This document shows, in pieces, positions 24,501-34,489 of a DNA stretch of 64,000 bases. The notes under the pieces were generated by a model. The model was not told the DNA's origin. It did no database searches and worked only from the letters and a program-made list of their open reading frames with translations. Position 1 is the stretch's first letter, and the number at the start of each line of letters is the position of its first letter. A program made the position numbers and the translations under genes. The DNA is from Saxidomus purpurata (taxonomy: Eukaryota > Mollusca > Bivalvia > Venerida > Veneridae): assembly GCA_022818135.1 (NCBI GenBank), contig JAFMSR010000005.1, positions 20,612,350 through 20,676,349 of the forward strand. Reading direction: 5' to 3'.

Positions 24501-25897
24501 TTTGTATTGTAACCTGACCTTTCCATTTAATTCTATATGGCGTTGTCTTCGAAACAGATCAATGTCTAAATATAGACCGACTTAGAAAATACCGTTTCAA
24601 TGTTTAGTACATGACACCTTCTAGCTATGTTCCGAAAATACCGAAAATAAGATAACCATATTTAGATCAGACATTCACAGCTGATTAATACGGAAGTGCG
24701 AACGAAGGAACTATTTGTTTTTTAAGGCACATTTTGGCGTCTTCCCTTGATTACCCCTCCCATTGGCTCAAATGCATTTAAATTCTTGTGCAATCAGTGA
24801 ACAATATAAAATTACATCAAACTGATTGTGCATGAAAAGAGTGATAGGAAATTTTTACTTTAATTTAATCAAACTATATTGATGAGCGTATGAAAAAAGT
24901 TTCAATGGTTGTTGTAGGGCACAATCCAATTATGGTGCAAACCCTAAGGAAGGCTGATTATTACATAAATAACCACCTTCCAAAATCATATGATATAGAT
25001 TAGAGAATTTTACCTCCGTCATCTATTTATATCTACGACTAAATCTGTCTGCAGTAAAATTGCGAAATATTTGCCCAGCGGAAAGTACCCAATCTACAAA
25101 TTACCCAATCTACAAAACGCGATTGAATTACCCATGGTATATTGTATTACCCATGGTCTGTTGCATCGCCTGAGGTCTGTCATACTATCCGTAGTATGTT
25201 GTTTTATCCGTGGTATATTGTATTACCCATGGTCACTTGTATCACTATGTTTTTTTTTTTTGTATTTCCAGCTCTTTTTGTGTTTTGTGGGCGGAGCGTA
25301 CGCGTGCTGCAGCGAAGATGGTAAGTACAAACGTCTTCTTAACTTCGTACCAAAAGTCAAATTACAAGGTGGTTTGCTCAAATTCAAACTATTACAGTTA
25401 AACCTGTTAACAAAGAATACTGTCTGGAAGAAACTAAAACAGACTTTGTTGACAGCTGGTCTTTTCACGGTGTCTACACAATTTTGAATAGTGCGTTGTC
25501 TTTATTCGCAGGGTTTATTTTTTGGAAGTCGTCTTTAAAACGGTTTGCTGTGCTAACAATGTACAATGTAGCGTGTTTTTGTCGCATTGTGTGTTTCTTC
25601 GTTATTGTAGTGTTGCACTTCACTTTTGCATTAGCAAAAGCGTTGCCTAAATATAGTTAAAATACTTAAGCTATAGCGTGAACTTTGCCTAAATATAGGT
25701 AATACTTAAGCTGTAGTGTGTTCTTTGTCTGCGGTCATATCTTATAGTTGGAGGATTCATTCCTCTGTTTGTAAATCTGGCTGTTGGCGAGTGTTGTTTT
25801 TAATTTATACTAATTAGATTTTATTTACTCTCGATTGCGAAACAAGTTCTTAAGACAAATCGCTCTCGAGACTCACTCCAGATGGAATCAATCTCGA

Positions 25898-25941
<44 letters not shown>

Positions 25942-28900
25942 GAGAGACAATGTGGAATTATCTGTGTCTTGCCTGAGGACACTACCACTTCTGGTGCGGA
26001 TCGAACCCAGTACCCTCCGATCCTGAGGCGAACACGCTACCACTGCACCAATGATGGTGTTAAGAGATAACTTGATCTATTATGTCTTTTTCTGAATTCG
26101 GTATTGGAACGTCTTGTTTCCTTTTCATAAAGTTCGTGCTAAAATACATGTAACCTAAGCATCACAAAGTATACACAAAGAAAAAAGTTAAGCACCCCCT
26201 GAAATTTTTAGACTGACTTATCTAACGAAGCTTTATCATGAAAACACCGTCAAATTGAGCTAGGGAAGAAGAATGTAATCCGTAACAGCAACCCTCTGGC
26301 AAACAGAAAACGGGAAAGCTGTAATATTATGTTGGTTTTTTCGGGTGATATTGTTGAACAATCAACGGGTGCCGTTTTATCCGAAGTCAAAAACACATTG
26401 AAGTATGGAACTGTAGAGGTCATAGGAAGATTTAAGGTGGCGGATTAGAGTAAAAAAATGCAATTTTGAGTCTTCAGATGACATCCGTACTTCATACGTT
26501 CAGTAGCTTAGTAAACTTTCACTGTGCCTGGGTGACCACCCTGACCCTGACTATTCAGCCTTCAGATGAACCTCGGATCTTTGTAAAGACAATCTGCTTA
26601 CACTCGCAGTGCAAAACTTATTGCAGTTCGTGCAGAGGGTTGCTGTTATGATTTACAGCATGTTTTCCTTCGTTTATTTGAAGGTGATTTTATGATACAA
26701 TTTTTTAAAGTCACTATATAACTTTCAGGGGGTGCTTAACTTTTTTCTAGGTGTATATTTCGATTATGATAGATGATAAAATATCCAAGTTAATTTTTCT
26801 AACAAACACTATCTATACATACTGTTTCTCAAGTGAAAATTAACCAATTTACAAAAAAGTACATGTTTGGCTTCATTACATTCATGTCATCAACACTATA
26901 AATGATGATACAATTTAACGCATGTATTGCTAAATGCATAGTTCATTTATCAACAAAAATCAATAGACTAGTTCTGCTAAACTACTTTAGCATCCTATAT
27001 ACATTATCATGTATGATGTGCTGATAAAAAATTAGTTTCCATAAACCTTCGGATTACCTGTAAAGTTACCAAATCGGTAATGAACACAAGTATGAGCTGT
27101 CACTATTAAGTGACTATTAAATGACGAATGCCCCCGAGGTGGCGATGCTTTGATAGGATTCTTGTGCATTGCACTACAATAACTGTTCATTGCCGAAAGT
27201 ACCCATATTCAAAGTTTTGTATAAAATCATTGCATATTGAAGCAAGGTGATCTGACCAAAAATTTGCAGAAAGAAATGCAGATAATTCACAAAAAGTGCA
27301 ATAGAGGGTATATGATTCTTGGGCACTGTACTTCCCCTTAATGTCCTCTCTAAACTGTATGAATTTGAACGAATTTCCTTCAGCACCTAAAGAGTTATGC
27401 TCTTGACAAATTGGTTCTTGCACATTGCATTTCCTTTCATTGTGCTCTATCACTGTATGGAATTTCAAATAATTCCCTTTAATACTTTTTTAGTTATGCT
27501 CCAAACATGAAAGAGGGAACGGACGGACAGACGAGTCGATTTCTATATGCCACCCGAAGTTCCTTTGGGGGCAAAATGGCTGCTATATACTAGCAGTCAT
27601 GATAGCGAGCCCAAGAACATAATGCTAATACAGTTAACTCCGTATATAATGCCTCCGCATATAGCGAAATTCCGGATATAAGGAACACCTTTTATGGGCC
27701 CTATTTTATTTATTCTTTATTCATAATATGAAAATGTTATATGGATATAACATACTCCGGATATAAGGAACATATTTAAATGGTCCTAAGAAGTTCGTTA
27801 TATACAGAGTTTACTGTACATGTGACAGTCACGTTAAACTTTTTTACAGTCGCAAAAAGGAACAAAAAAGAATAAACGCATAAATATCAAACAATGCCGA
27901 CACATTTAAAAAGAAGTGATAAACAGAATGTCGATGAAGTTGGAGTCAAGGGGAACGAATCCGTGGTTTAGTGATGACATGCTGGACTTGTAATTAAGGA
28001 GTCGCGTGTTAGATCCCTAGCGCCACCCCTTTAAATAGGAGAATACTCACTAAACTATCTTACTCAAAAACAGAAACCACATATACTCTGAAATAGCCAT
28101 TCTCAAGGCTTTCGATAGCCTAACTGACATTTTCTGTCAAATTCTGTATTTACCTGTAGTCTTCAAAACTCAAGTTGTTGTTTGCTCAATTGCAACTTTT
28201 TGAATAAACAGTTTGAAGCAGGAAAACCATTCCTTTCAAAATCTTAAGGTGAATTATTTTTATGATCTTTTATTTATAGATTGTCCGTCGGGATGGAAAT
28301 TTTTCGGTGGCTCCTGTTATCTTTTTGATGAAGGAAGCAGAGGTTGGGAAGGTTCAAAGGTAAGGAAACAGACTGTCAGTTTCCCATTCATTGAGATGAT
28401 ATGTTTTTGCCCTAATCGTTGACTTTTCAACGAATGAACAGAATAAATTCCATTAGCATTTGCTGCTAAATGGAACATTTATGCACTTGCTACTTATGCA
28501 GCATTAGTGCCTTTTCAACGAATAAACCGAATAAATTCCATTAGCCTTTGCTGCTAAATGGAACATTTATACACTTGCTACTTATGCAGCATTAGTGCCT
28601 TTTCAACGAATAAACCGAATAAATTCCATTAGCATTTGCTGCTAAATGGAACATTTATGCACTTGCTACTGATACAGCATTAGTGCAAAAGAAAACATTT
28701 ATGTGCCCTTATGCAAGATTGCATACTATAATATATGATAACCTGCGATGATTGATATTTTTTAGGCATTCTGTGAATCCAAAGACGCATCTCTGGTAAC
28801 TGTTGAGTGTTCCAAAGAAGACGACTTCATAAGGGGAATCCTGTCAGGTATTATATCCTAAATTGTCAGGAAATAATATAATTAAGTACTTGCTTAAACT

Positions 28901-29787
28901 CCCAGGAGCACTTTAAATATTCATTTAATTTATAGAAAATGAATTTACGGATAAAATAATGATAGAACTGTGTTCTTTTTATTCTAAAGCAACGTTGACG
29001 TATACATTTCTTCGTATTTTTGTCGCTTTTCACTAGAGAGCTAGGTCAGAAAGCGTTTCATATTTTTGCAATGTCATTGAAAAAATAAATGCGCTATATG
29101 TTTACATGTTGTAGCGTGTACTTTCGATTTGAAAACCAATGTAGCGACTATTTTTCGTACAGATAACGGCCTATTTTTCCTTAATAGATACCCAGTTGTT
29201 TTTTTATTTAACCTTTCGTTACGGTACCGATTCATTGAAATTGCTTGTTGGTGTTAGTTTTGCTTAAATAAATGTATATTACTGTTACTAATTTAAATAC
29301 AGGTTCATAGGGGACGTGTCAATATTTCGTGATTTCTAAAGTACACCGGCACATGTCAAAACTGTCGAATTACCAAAACAGAATCATTTGTGCCATCTAA
29401 CAGATTTTTACTGTCAAAGAATAAAACGTTACAGCTATCTTCTACGACATGCACTCCTAATGTTTTGCATAATTTTGTTCCGTGTATTACTTATTGTTCT
29501 ATTTTCTATGTAATTGTTCTTTTTTCCGTGTAATTATTCTACTTTTAGGTCAGACTGCGAAACATTACTATTGGATTGGTGCACGCTGGAATGAAGAGCA
29601 CAACGATTACCGTTGGATTGACGGATCCCCTTTCACTTTCATAGGCTGGGGACCCGGTAAACCGGATAACAATAAAGGGTGTTTGGATTACCTCAATTAT
29701 AAAGAAGTAGTCTGGCAATGGAATGATCACGTGGATTGTGAGAACACGAATGGTCCATGCATTTGCGAAATAGATTGTTCTGACTGA
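21490..29787 (+). CDS. Secreted single-domain C-type lectin (five exons, 159 residues)
   Basis: The exons are 21490-21519, 25272-25320, 28280-28359, 28766-28847 and 29549-29787 (480 nt in total). All introns are GT/AG and all junction phases agree. Residues 1-21 form a signal peptide ending GGAYA before CCSED. A long-form C-type lectin domain runs from Cys28 (CPSGWKFFGGSCY) to Cys153 (CICE), with WIG at 89-91, the IDGSPF block, WGPGKPDN at 113-121 and WND at 138-140. The family's expected disulphides are C28-C39, C56-C153 and C125-C144. Cys22, 23, 68, 151 and 157 are extra. The calcium/sugar motif is KPD instead of EPN or QPD, with WND kept, so sugar preference cannot be predicted. Such proteins act outside the cell in immune recognition or mucus binding. 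Expression is not shown. Confidence 0.85.
22010..22130 (+). mobile_element. tRNA-derived SINE head
   Basis: 'ggtggccgcgtggccaatgc' (A-box-like) and a perfect B box 'ggttcgaatcc' at about 22089-22099 lie about 75 bases apart, as in a tRNA-Leu/Ser-like head with a long variable part. It does not fold as a good tRNA. It lies in lectin intron 1. Confidence 0.55.
22235..22320 (+). mobile_element. tRNA-derived SINE head (degraded)
   Basis: 'ttgcggtaaccgagtggtat' supplies an A box; the B box is degraded ('ggttataaatccg'). The nearby 'acggtacaggtt' is duplicated. It lies in lectin intron 1. Confidence 0.5.
22510..22605 (-). mobile_element. tRNA-like SINE head, minus strand (uncertain)
   Basis: 'gggtcgaacccgggactcat' is a complementary B box (GGGTTCGACCC) with anticodon-arm-like text next to it. 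It lies in lectin intron 1. Confidence 0.45.
22606..25070. other. Remainder of lectin intron 1, nothing recognised
   Basis: AT-rich DNA with only short frames. A CRE-like 'gttgacgtcaa' lies near 23433 but has no supporting context. Confidence 0.45.
25131..25244 (+). repeat. 19-bp minisatellite (6 units) just before lectin exon 2
   Basis: There are six exact-length units based on CCCATGGTATATTGTATTA, with substitutions but no indels. The array ends 27 bases before the exon and runs directly into the T-rich tract of the splice acceptor. Confidence 0.9.
25272..25320 (+). CDS. Lectin exon 2 (signal peptide core and cleavage site)
   Basis: The acceptor is a T-rich tract plus 'tttccag' and the donor is 'gtaagta'. 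The 49-nt exon encodes LFLCFVGGAYACCSED plus one base. Predicted cleavage is after the alanine before CC. Confidence 0.8.
25321..25900. other. 5' part of lectin intron 2
   Basis: No gene was recognised. 'tgcctaaatatag' recurs at about 25646 and 25687 as a short local duplication. Confidence 0.4.
25904..25936 (+). repeat. (AG)n microsatellite
   Basis: About 16 uninterrupted AG units. The frames through it are low-complexity artefacts. Confidence 0.95.
25980..26070 (-). mobile_element. tRNA-derived SINE head, minus strand
   Basis: The complement reads 'ggtgcagtggtagcgtg' (A box), 'ttcgcctcaggatcgg' and the B box 'gggttcgatcc'. Acceptor-stem pairing is poor, so it is a tRNA-derived repeat or pseudogene and not a functional tRNA. 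Confidence 0.6.
26172..26755. mobile_element. Tc1/mariner-type MITE
   Basis: This 584-bp element has inverted ends of about 33 bp ('tacacaaagaaaaaagttaa' and the complement of 'tacacctagaaaaaagttaa', both continuing 'gcaccccctgaaa'). A TA lies at each outer edge (26170-26171 and 26756-26757). There is no transposase frame. The ends and TA target are typical of the mariner/Tc1 superfamily. It lies in lectin intron 2. Confidence 0.8.
27130..27570 (+). repeat. Dispersed repeat (family B), copy 1
   Basis: Imperfect units of about 100-130 bp carry 'ttgggcactgtacttcccct' and 'agttatgctc', ending in 'aacggacggacagacga'. The same family lies at 61180-62070. Confidence 0.6.
27631..27816. mobile_element. 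Short TA-flanked MITE, pogo-like
   Basis: The 186-bp element has inverted ends of about 18-20 bp ('cagttaactccgtatata' against the complement of 'tatatacagagtttactg') and TA on both sides. Inner copies of 'ccggatataaggaaca' are present. The CAGT start and TA target suggest the pogo/Tigger group. Confidence 0.65.
27955..28045 (+). mobile_element. tRNA-derived SINE head
   Basis: 'tccgtggtttagtgatgaca' followed by 'gtcgcgtgttagatccct' has the A/B box layout of a tRNA-like head with a mutated B box. It lies in lectin intron 2. Confidence 0.5.
28280..28359 (+). CDS. Lectin exon 3 (start of C-type lectin domain)
   Basis: The acceptor is 'tttatag' and the donor 'gtaagg'. The 80-nt exon completes the split Asp codon and reads CPSGWKFFGGSCYLF, the family's N-terminal signature with the extra disulphide pair of long-form domains. 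Confidence 0.9.
28423..28686 (+). repeat. 88-bp minisatellite, 3 units, in lectin intron 3
   Basis: Three units of exactly 88 bp (28423-28510, 28511-28598, 28599-28686) differ at only a few positions. Each contains an inner inverted repeat 'ccattagcatttgctgctaa' that can fold on itself. Confidence 0.93.
28766..28847 (+). CDS. Lectin exon 4 (helix region with AFC motif)
   Basis: The acceptor is 'tttttag' and the donor 'gtatta'. It reads AFCESKDASLVTVE, the conserved alpha-helix/cysteine segment, and ends ILS plus one base of a Gly codon. Confidence 0.9.
28848..29548. other. Lectin intron 4
   Basis: AT-rich intron; no additional exon or repeat recognised apart from a small duplication 'ttgttcttttttccgtgtaat' near the acceptor. 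Confidence 0.5.
29549..29787 (+). CDS. Lectin exon 5 (ligand-binding half and stop)
   Basis: The acceptor is 'cttttag'. This large final exon holds WIG, WIDGSPF, GKPDN, the WND motif and the terminal CICE, and ends in TGA. Confidence 0.93.
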
Positions 29788-29819
29788 ATTGCTTCTTTGA
29801 CATGTTCTTAGCTGGTGAT

Positions 29820-29825
29820 ATTAAA
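29820..29825 (+). terminator. Candidate polyadenylation signal (ATTAAA) of the lectin gene
   Basis: ATTAAA lies 33 bases after the stop codon, followed by a GT-rich 'agtgtgagc'. It would give a short 3' UTR. Confidence 0.5.
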
Positions 29826-29829
29826 GAAA

Positions 29830-32099
29830 GTGTGAGCATAGCTTAGTTTTGATGTTTGTTCCTTCCGAAATAGATGTTTCATTAATTTCACTGCACATCG
29901 CGATCTTATGACACTCACCCAGTCAAAAATATGTAGTTGGCCAAATTATACTTACGCGACAACAAAAAACAACCCCTTGATTATGTCATAATGTGTAAAA
30001 CATTCATTTCAGATCATTTGCCTGTTCTGTTAGCGATCTAACTTACTTTGACACTTAATAATCATCATGGAAAACAAAGTAAGCTTTGCTTGGCATACGA
30101 TGTAACCATCTCACATAGACTCATACAAATGTACCAATCTTCCTTTAAAACCGTACTGGACAAACTATGTAAAAGATGCATGTATTGCCAAAAGAAAAGC
30201 GCCGTGAATAGATTAAAAATGGCAAGCGCCTTTTTGAAAATTATAAATAAGAAAAATACGGTTTTGTAAAACTTAAAAAGAAGACATCCAAAAGATTTGC
30301 CGTCCAGTAAGAAGAGGCAGCAGAATGCGATAAAAGATTGTTTTGGGGTTTAGACAAAATGCGAAAAGGGAAAACACTCTTAATTGTACGCCTGAAATAA
30401 CTACCGAGCAAGGTATCATATGATCTCAAATTTATCACCGAAACAACCAAAAGATTTTAATGGAAAGGTATAAACGCCATGTTGACGAATCTTTTGAAAC
30501 TTAATGATTCTTCGCTCCCAAATTAACCTGTCTGTTACAAAATATTAGTCCATGCATGTTAAAAGAACCCCGCTAAAGCGCCTTTTTTGACATGATTTGT
30601 CATATACCAGGGCTCAGATAAAACATACATCAGTTGATATATTTCGCATAACACACATGACACAATACTAACAAATTAAAGATGACCATAATACGCCTCT
30701 GCAGTAAAGCTAAAGTAACTTGATGATCATATTTGTTGGCTATGTGTGATTGTTCCTATGCGCAAGTCTCTGCAATACGTATAATATATTGCTGGGAACC
30801 ATTCCTGCAACCATTAAGGTCCTATGATTACCTTGACTTTGCTCAGATCAAATATTGTATTTCTTGCATCTCGTATTGGCATTTCCGATTATTTTACCTA
30901 TGCCGGAAAACTGGGTCTGGCACCCCTACTGTCTGACGACTCTGAGTTGTTCTTATTCAACCGTAAATACTAACAAACTGGCTCAAAGAGAATTACAAAT
31001 ACAAATACAAATAAAAAGTTAAGGATGAAACTGATCAGTTTCATGAAACCATTTTTTTTTTAGGAAATACATGTATCTTAAATGTGACGAACAGATTTAG
31101 AATTGATGTGAAATAGGAATTTATGCGAATGACCAACTTAATTGCTATTAGCCTTAAACATATGCTTTTTTATATTCCTATCTTGAGTGTCATGAATAGT
31201 TACGGAGCCGGGCGAACGGACAGATACACGTCCCAAAATCTAGCGCTGTGGTTGTGTTTCATTTTGTTTAAACCAAAGAATGACCTTTAAATATCACCTG
31301 ACATTAATAATACTATGGACTCAAAAACTTCCTACCACCGCGGGTACCAGTATCAAACGATAGAGCGGCCAATGCATAGACACATGGAAATATAAATCCA
31401 TATTCCATTAAAGCAAGGGATATCAAACATTAATTTTTGGTTGAAGATGGAAACATATCAAATTCAACGTAGAATTGCTTTTCTGCGCAATATTTTCATT
31501 GTGTTTTAGAAAATGAATATTTATGAACAAAGGTGGTATTTTCAACACATGCCAACAGTCATACGAAGAGCGTCGAAATGCGCATGAAATCTAGTGCTCA
31601 TTTTTCGAAGTGCTCTCCCTTGGACTGCATACACTTTTTATACGTAGAAGGCAACTAGACAGAAGATAATTTTAAGTGTTGTTTTGAAGTTCTGCTTATC
31701 GATTGGTTGATATTGGTGTGTGTATACATGAAGTCTGTTGCCGAGGCCCTACGTGTTTCTAAGCGGCATTCACCCTGAGACATAATTTAAAGCTATACAT
31801 GTAGGGATTCAACGAAGACCTGCAAGAACTTCTATCTGGAGTTTTTTGGAGGATGTGGTCAAATTGTAACGCTATCCTTTTTCAGTTAGTCTTGTTTTGG
31901 GATTGCTTTATGGCTGACGGTACCGGTACCCCATTGGCATGTTGTTACAAGCTAGTTCAGAACACGAAAATATATTTGTCAAATATTCGAGCTGCACCAC
32001 TTTGTTAATTTTAGCAGGTTACTTGATATACTGTGCAGGTCAAGAACGAGTTTTAATCCCCTGTCGGCTTTCTTACAGATGAATTCAGCAAACTTAACA
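29830..32099. other. Intergenic region after the lectin gene
   Basis: No gene was recognised. A short 'acaaatacaaataca' run lies near 30994. '31200-31225' carries the 'gcgaacggacagata' text common at the ends of bivalve repeats. Confidence 0.45.
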
Positions 32100-33395
32100 A
32101 TTCTACCATGGAACGGTCGGATTGTTTGTTGTGAATAACGCGCACTCTTGGCACGATATATATAAGTGAGGTTGGTGTACAACACAAAGTATTTTCTGGC
32201 ATCATAAAAGTCACAAAAACCTGCTTTTTTAAAAATATGAATTCTTTATTCAAACAGATTGTCATTAATGAGAATAGGTTTTATAGATATTTTATTTGTT
32301 CAATATGTTTTTGTCTGTTCACTATTCCATCTGTAAATCATTAGTCTTCCTGAGCTAATTCAATATGCAGTCTTTAAACTTTGGTAAATATAATAATGCT
32401 TTAAAACAATAAAATTCACCAGGAATGTTTTGAATATAATGAAAATATATTTAAAATTCTTAGATAAAAATGCTAATCAAAAATGTTAAAGCAAACATCA
32501 TTAGAATCTAAAGATTTTAAATAAAAACCATATTTGGAACAAACCAAAGTCACCATGATATAAAATTCTAAAATGTAATAACAACTTGTTTTTTATGTTC
32601 ATATTCATATAATGTACCTAGCTTGTAGTGATTTATAACAATAACTAACAAAATTTAACTCAAAAATATATTTCACAATTAACAAGAATGAAAACAACTG
32701 TAACAAAACCCAATGGTACTACATTTACCACGGAAGCAGTCTGATTGTTTGTTGCGAGTGACCATTGCTGACAACTTAATACTTTCAGTTTAAGTACAGA
32801 ACACAACTTATGTATTTTTGCGTATATTGTTTCTTGAGAGTCACAAGTTATGTTTTTTATAAATTCTTTTTTTCAAAATGATTGTCAAAAAGATAGTAAA
32901 ACAGGTTTTAAGAATGTTGACATAGTTTTTAATTTGTTCAAGATGTATTTGTTTGTCAACACGTTTTTTATTCCTTTTATTTACACAAAAGTTTCACATT
33001 TTACATCAATTTCTTAGTGTTCAAAATACAAAATTGCACACAATTTAATCTTTTAAAAGTAGAAAGCATAACCTTTTGCGCATATGTTGAGCTTCAAGAG
33101 AAAAATGTGCATGTAACTTGAACAATAAACACATTTGAAGTCCATGATCACGTTTGATGTAACAATCACTCGAAGCTCCTATATAACCAATGAAGAAGAT
33201 GCTTACCGTTATGTGTACACAATCAAACCCTATTGTTGCTTTTAAAGTCAAAAATATATGCTACACATAGAGTACAGTTTTTTTTCTCAATAATATTTCA
33301 AAAAGTAAGAAATACTTTCTTACCATTGGTTTTCATAAGAAAACGAAAGAAAGACCTACGTTGTTGTTTTAAAACAAATATAACACATATGGAGG

Positions 33396-33463
<68 letters not shown>

Positions 33464-33870
33464 ACCCGTCTCTGTCTCTCTGCCACTATTTTGTCTCTCT
33501 ATCATTATTCCATCAGTGAATTCATTATTCTTCCTGAGCTTATTCAATGCGATTATGGGGCTTTGATAAAAAATTGTCAAAAAAATAAATTCACCGGGAA
33601 TGTTCAATAAATAAAAACATAAAATAAACAATATTTTTATAATTTTATCAAAAAGGTAAGCAAAAAATGTTTAAGCAAGCATCTTTAAAGGTGTTAAATA
33701 AATACCATGCTTGAATGAATGAAAAGTCACCATGATACAAGATTCTAAAATATAATTTCTTTCTTGTATTTACAATTTGTTTTTATTTTCATTTTCATAT
33801 AACATAGAACGTAACTAGCAAGACTTATATTTTACTGTAAAATATGTTTCACTAATTGTCGATAAATTAG
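32100..33870. repeat. Diverged tandem duplication
   Basis: Copy 1 (about 32100-32690) and copy 2 (about 32720-33860) share, in the same order, 'cggattgtttgttg', 'attcttcctgagctnattcaat', 'aaattcacc(a/g)ggaatgtt', 'agtcaccatgata' and 'tcatataa'. Copy 2 is longer because it holds extra sequence and a CT tract. No reading frame is conserved between the copies. Confidence 0.6.
33401..33459 (+). repeat. (TC)n microsatellite
   Basis: About 29 uninterrupted TC units followed by impure TC-rich DNA to about 33500. Confidence 0.95.
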
Positions 33871-34129
33871 ATAAACATACAAAACTGTCATAAAAAGCGC
33901 CATTCACGTTTAGTTTAAATACTTGATTATAAAAAAAAATGCAATGGTGTGTTTAAAGACAACTATTTCACACAGAAACTTATGATACATGTAAACATAG
34001 CTAAGTTTAGATGTTTCTATAAGAAAAGCCTTTTACAATGAAATAATGAATAAGAAAATTGTGCATTCGTTGTAAGAATAGCAACAACAAAACAGTCCTA
34101 TTTCATTTATAATTGTTAGTCCTGTTGCA

Positions 34130-34246
34130 GATTTCAGCTAATTCACAGTTTGTCAATGCCAGGAAACCTGTTTGTGATATTGTTTACGTCCATGTCGTAA
34201 CAGTTCTAGACAGCATTGGCATCTGGCAAGGTCTTCTGATATGATT
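34130..34246 (-). CDS. Possible minus-strand terminal exon (weak)
   Basis: On the minus strand an acceptor-like 'atatatttcag' precedes a frame reading IISEDLARCQCCLELLRHGR and on to a stop. The CxCC cluster would suit the cysteine-rich exons at 40154 and 41772. The phase does not follow directly from the exon at 40154, so another exon would be needed. It may be chance. Confidence 0.2.
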
Positions 34247-34489
34247 CTGAAATATATACATAGTATAATATTTGTTTAGTAGAAGTACCTCTATATTGTA
34301 ATGATATATTATATATACAAGGCGTCCATGACACTTATGGAGTACCGAAGGGATACAGAACTGTGAGTATATGTGACATTTTTCCACTGATGACATTACT
34401 AAAGCATAGTCATGATGTTGTTCGCTTCATGGGAACGAGTACCCTTTTATATTCCTTAATTGTACTTTTAAAAACTACAGAGAGGAAAA

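Noticed and set aside
25071..25487. 138-codon frame overlapping lectin exon 2
   Set aside because: It is exon 2 read through into both introns and the 19-bp minisatellite; the strong splice sites at 25271 and 25321 explain the conserved part.
25835..26070. Arg/Glu-rich frames
   Set aside because: They are translations of the (AG)n tract and the SINE.
25980..26070. Functional tRNA gene
   Set aside because: A and B boxes are present but acceptor and anticodon stems pair poorly; a SINE head or tRNA pseudogene fits better.
31979..32265. Minus-strand frames of about 70 codons
   Set aside because: No start context, splice sites or recognisable domain, and they overlap the duplicated non-coding block.
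33233..33631. Ser/Leu-rich and Arg/Glu-rich frames
   Set aside because: They are translations of the (TC)n tract on both strands.
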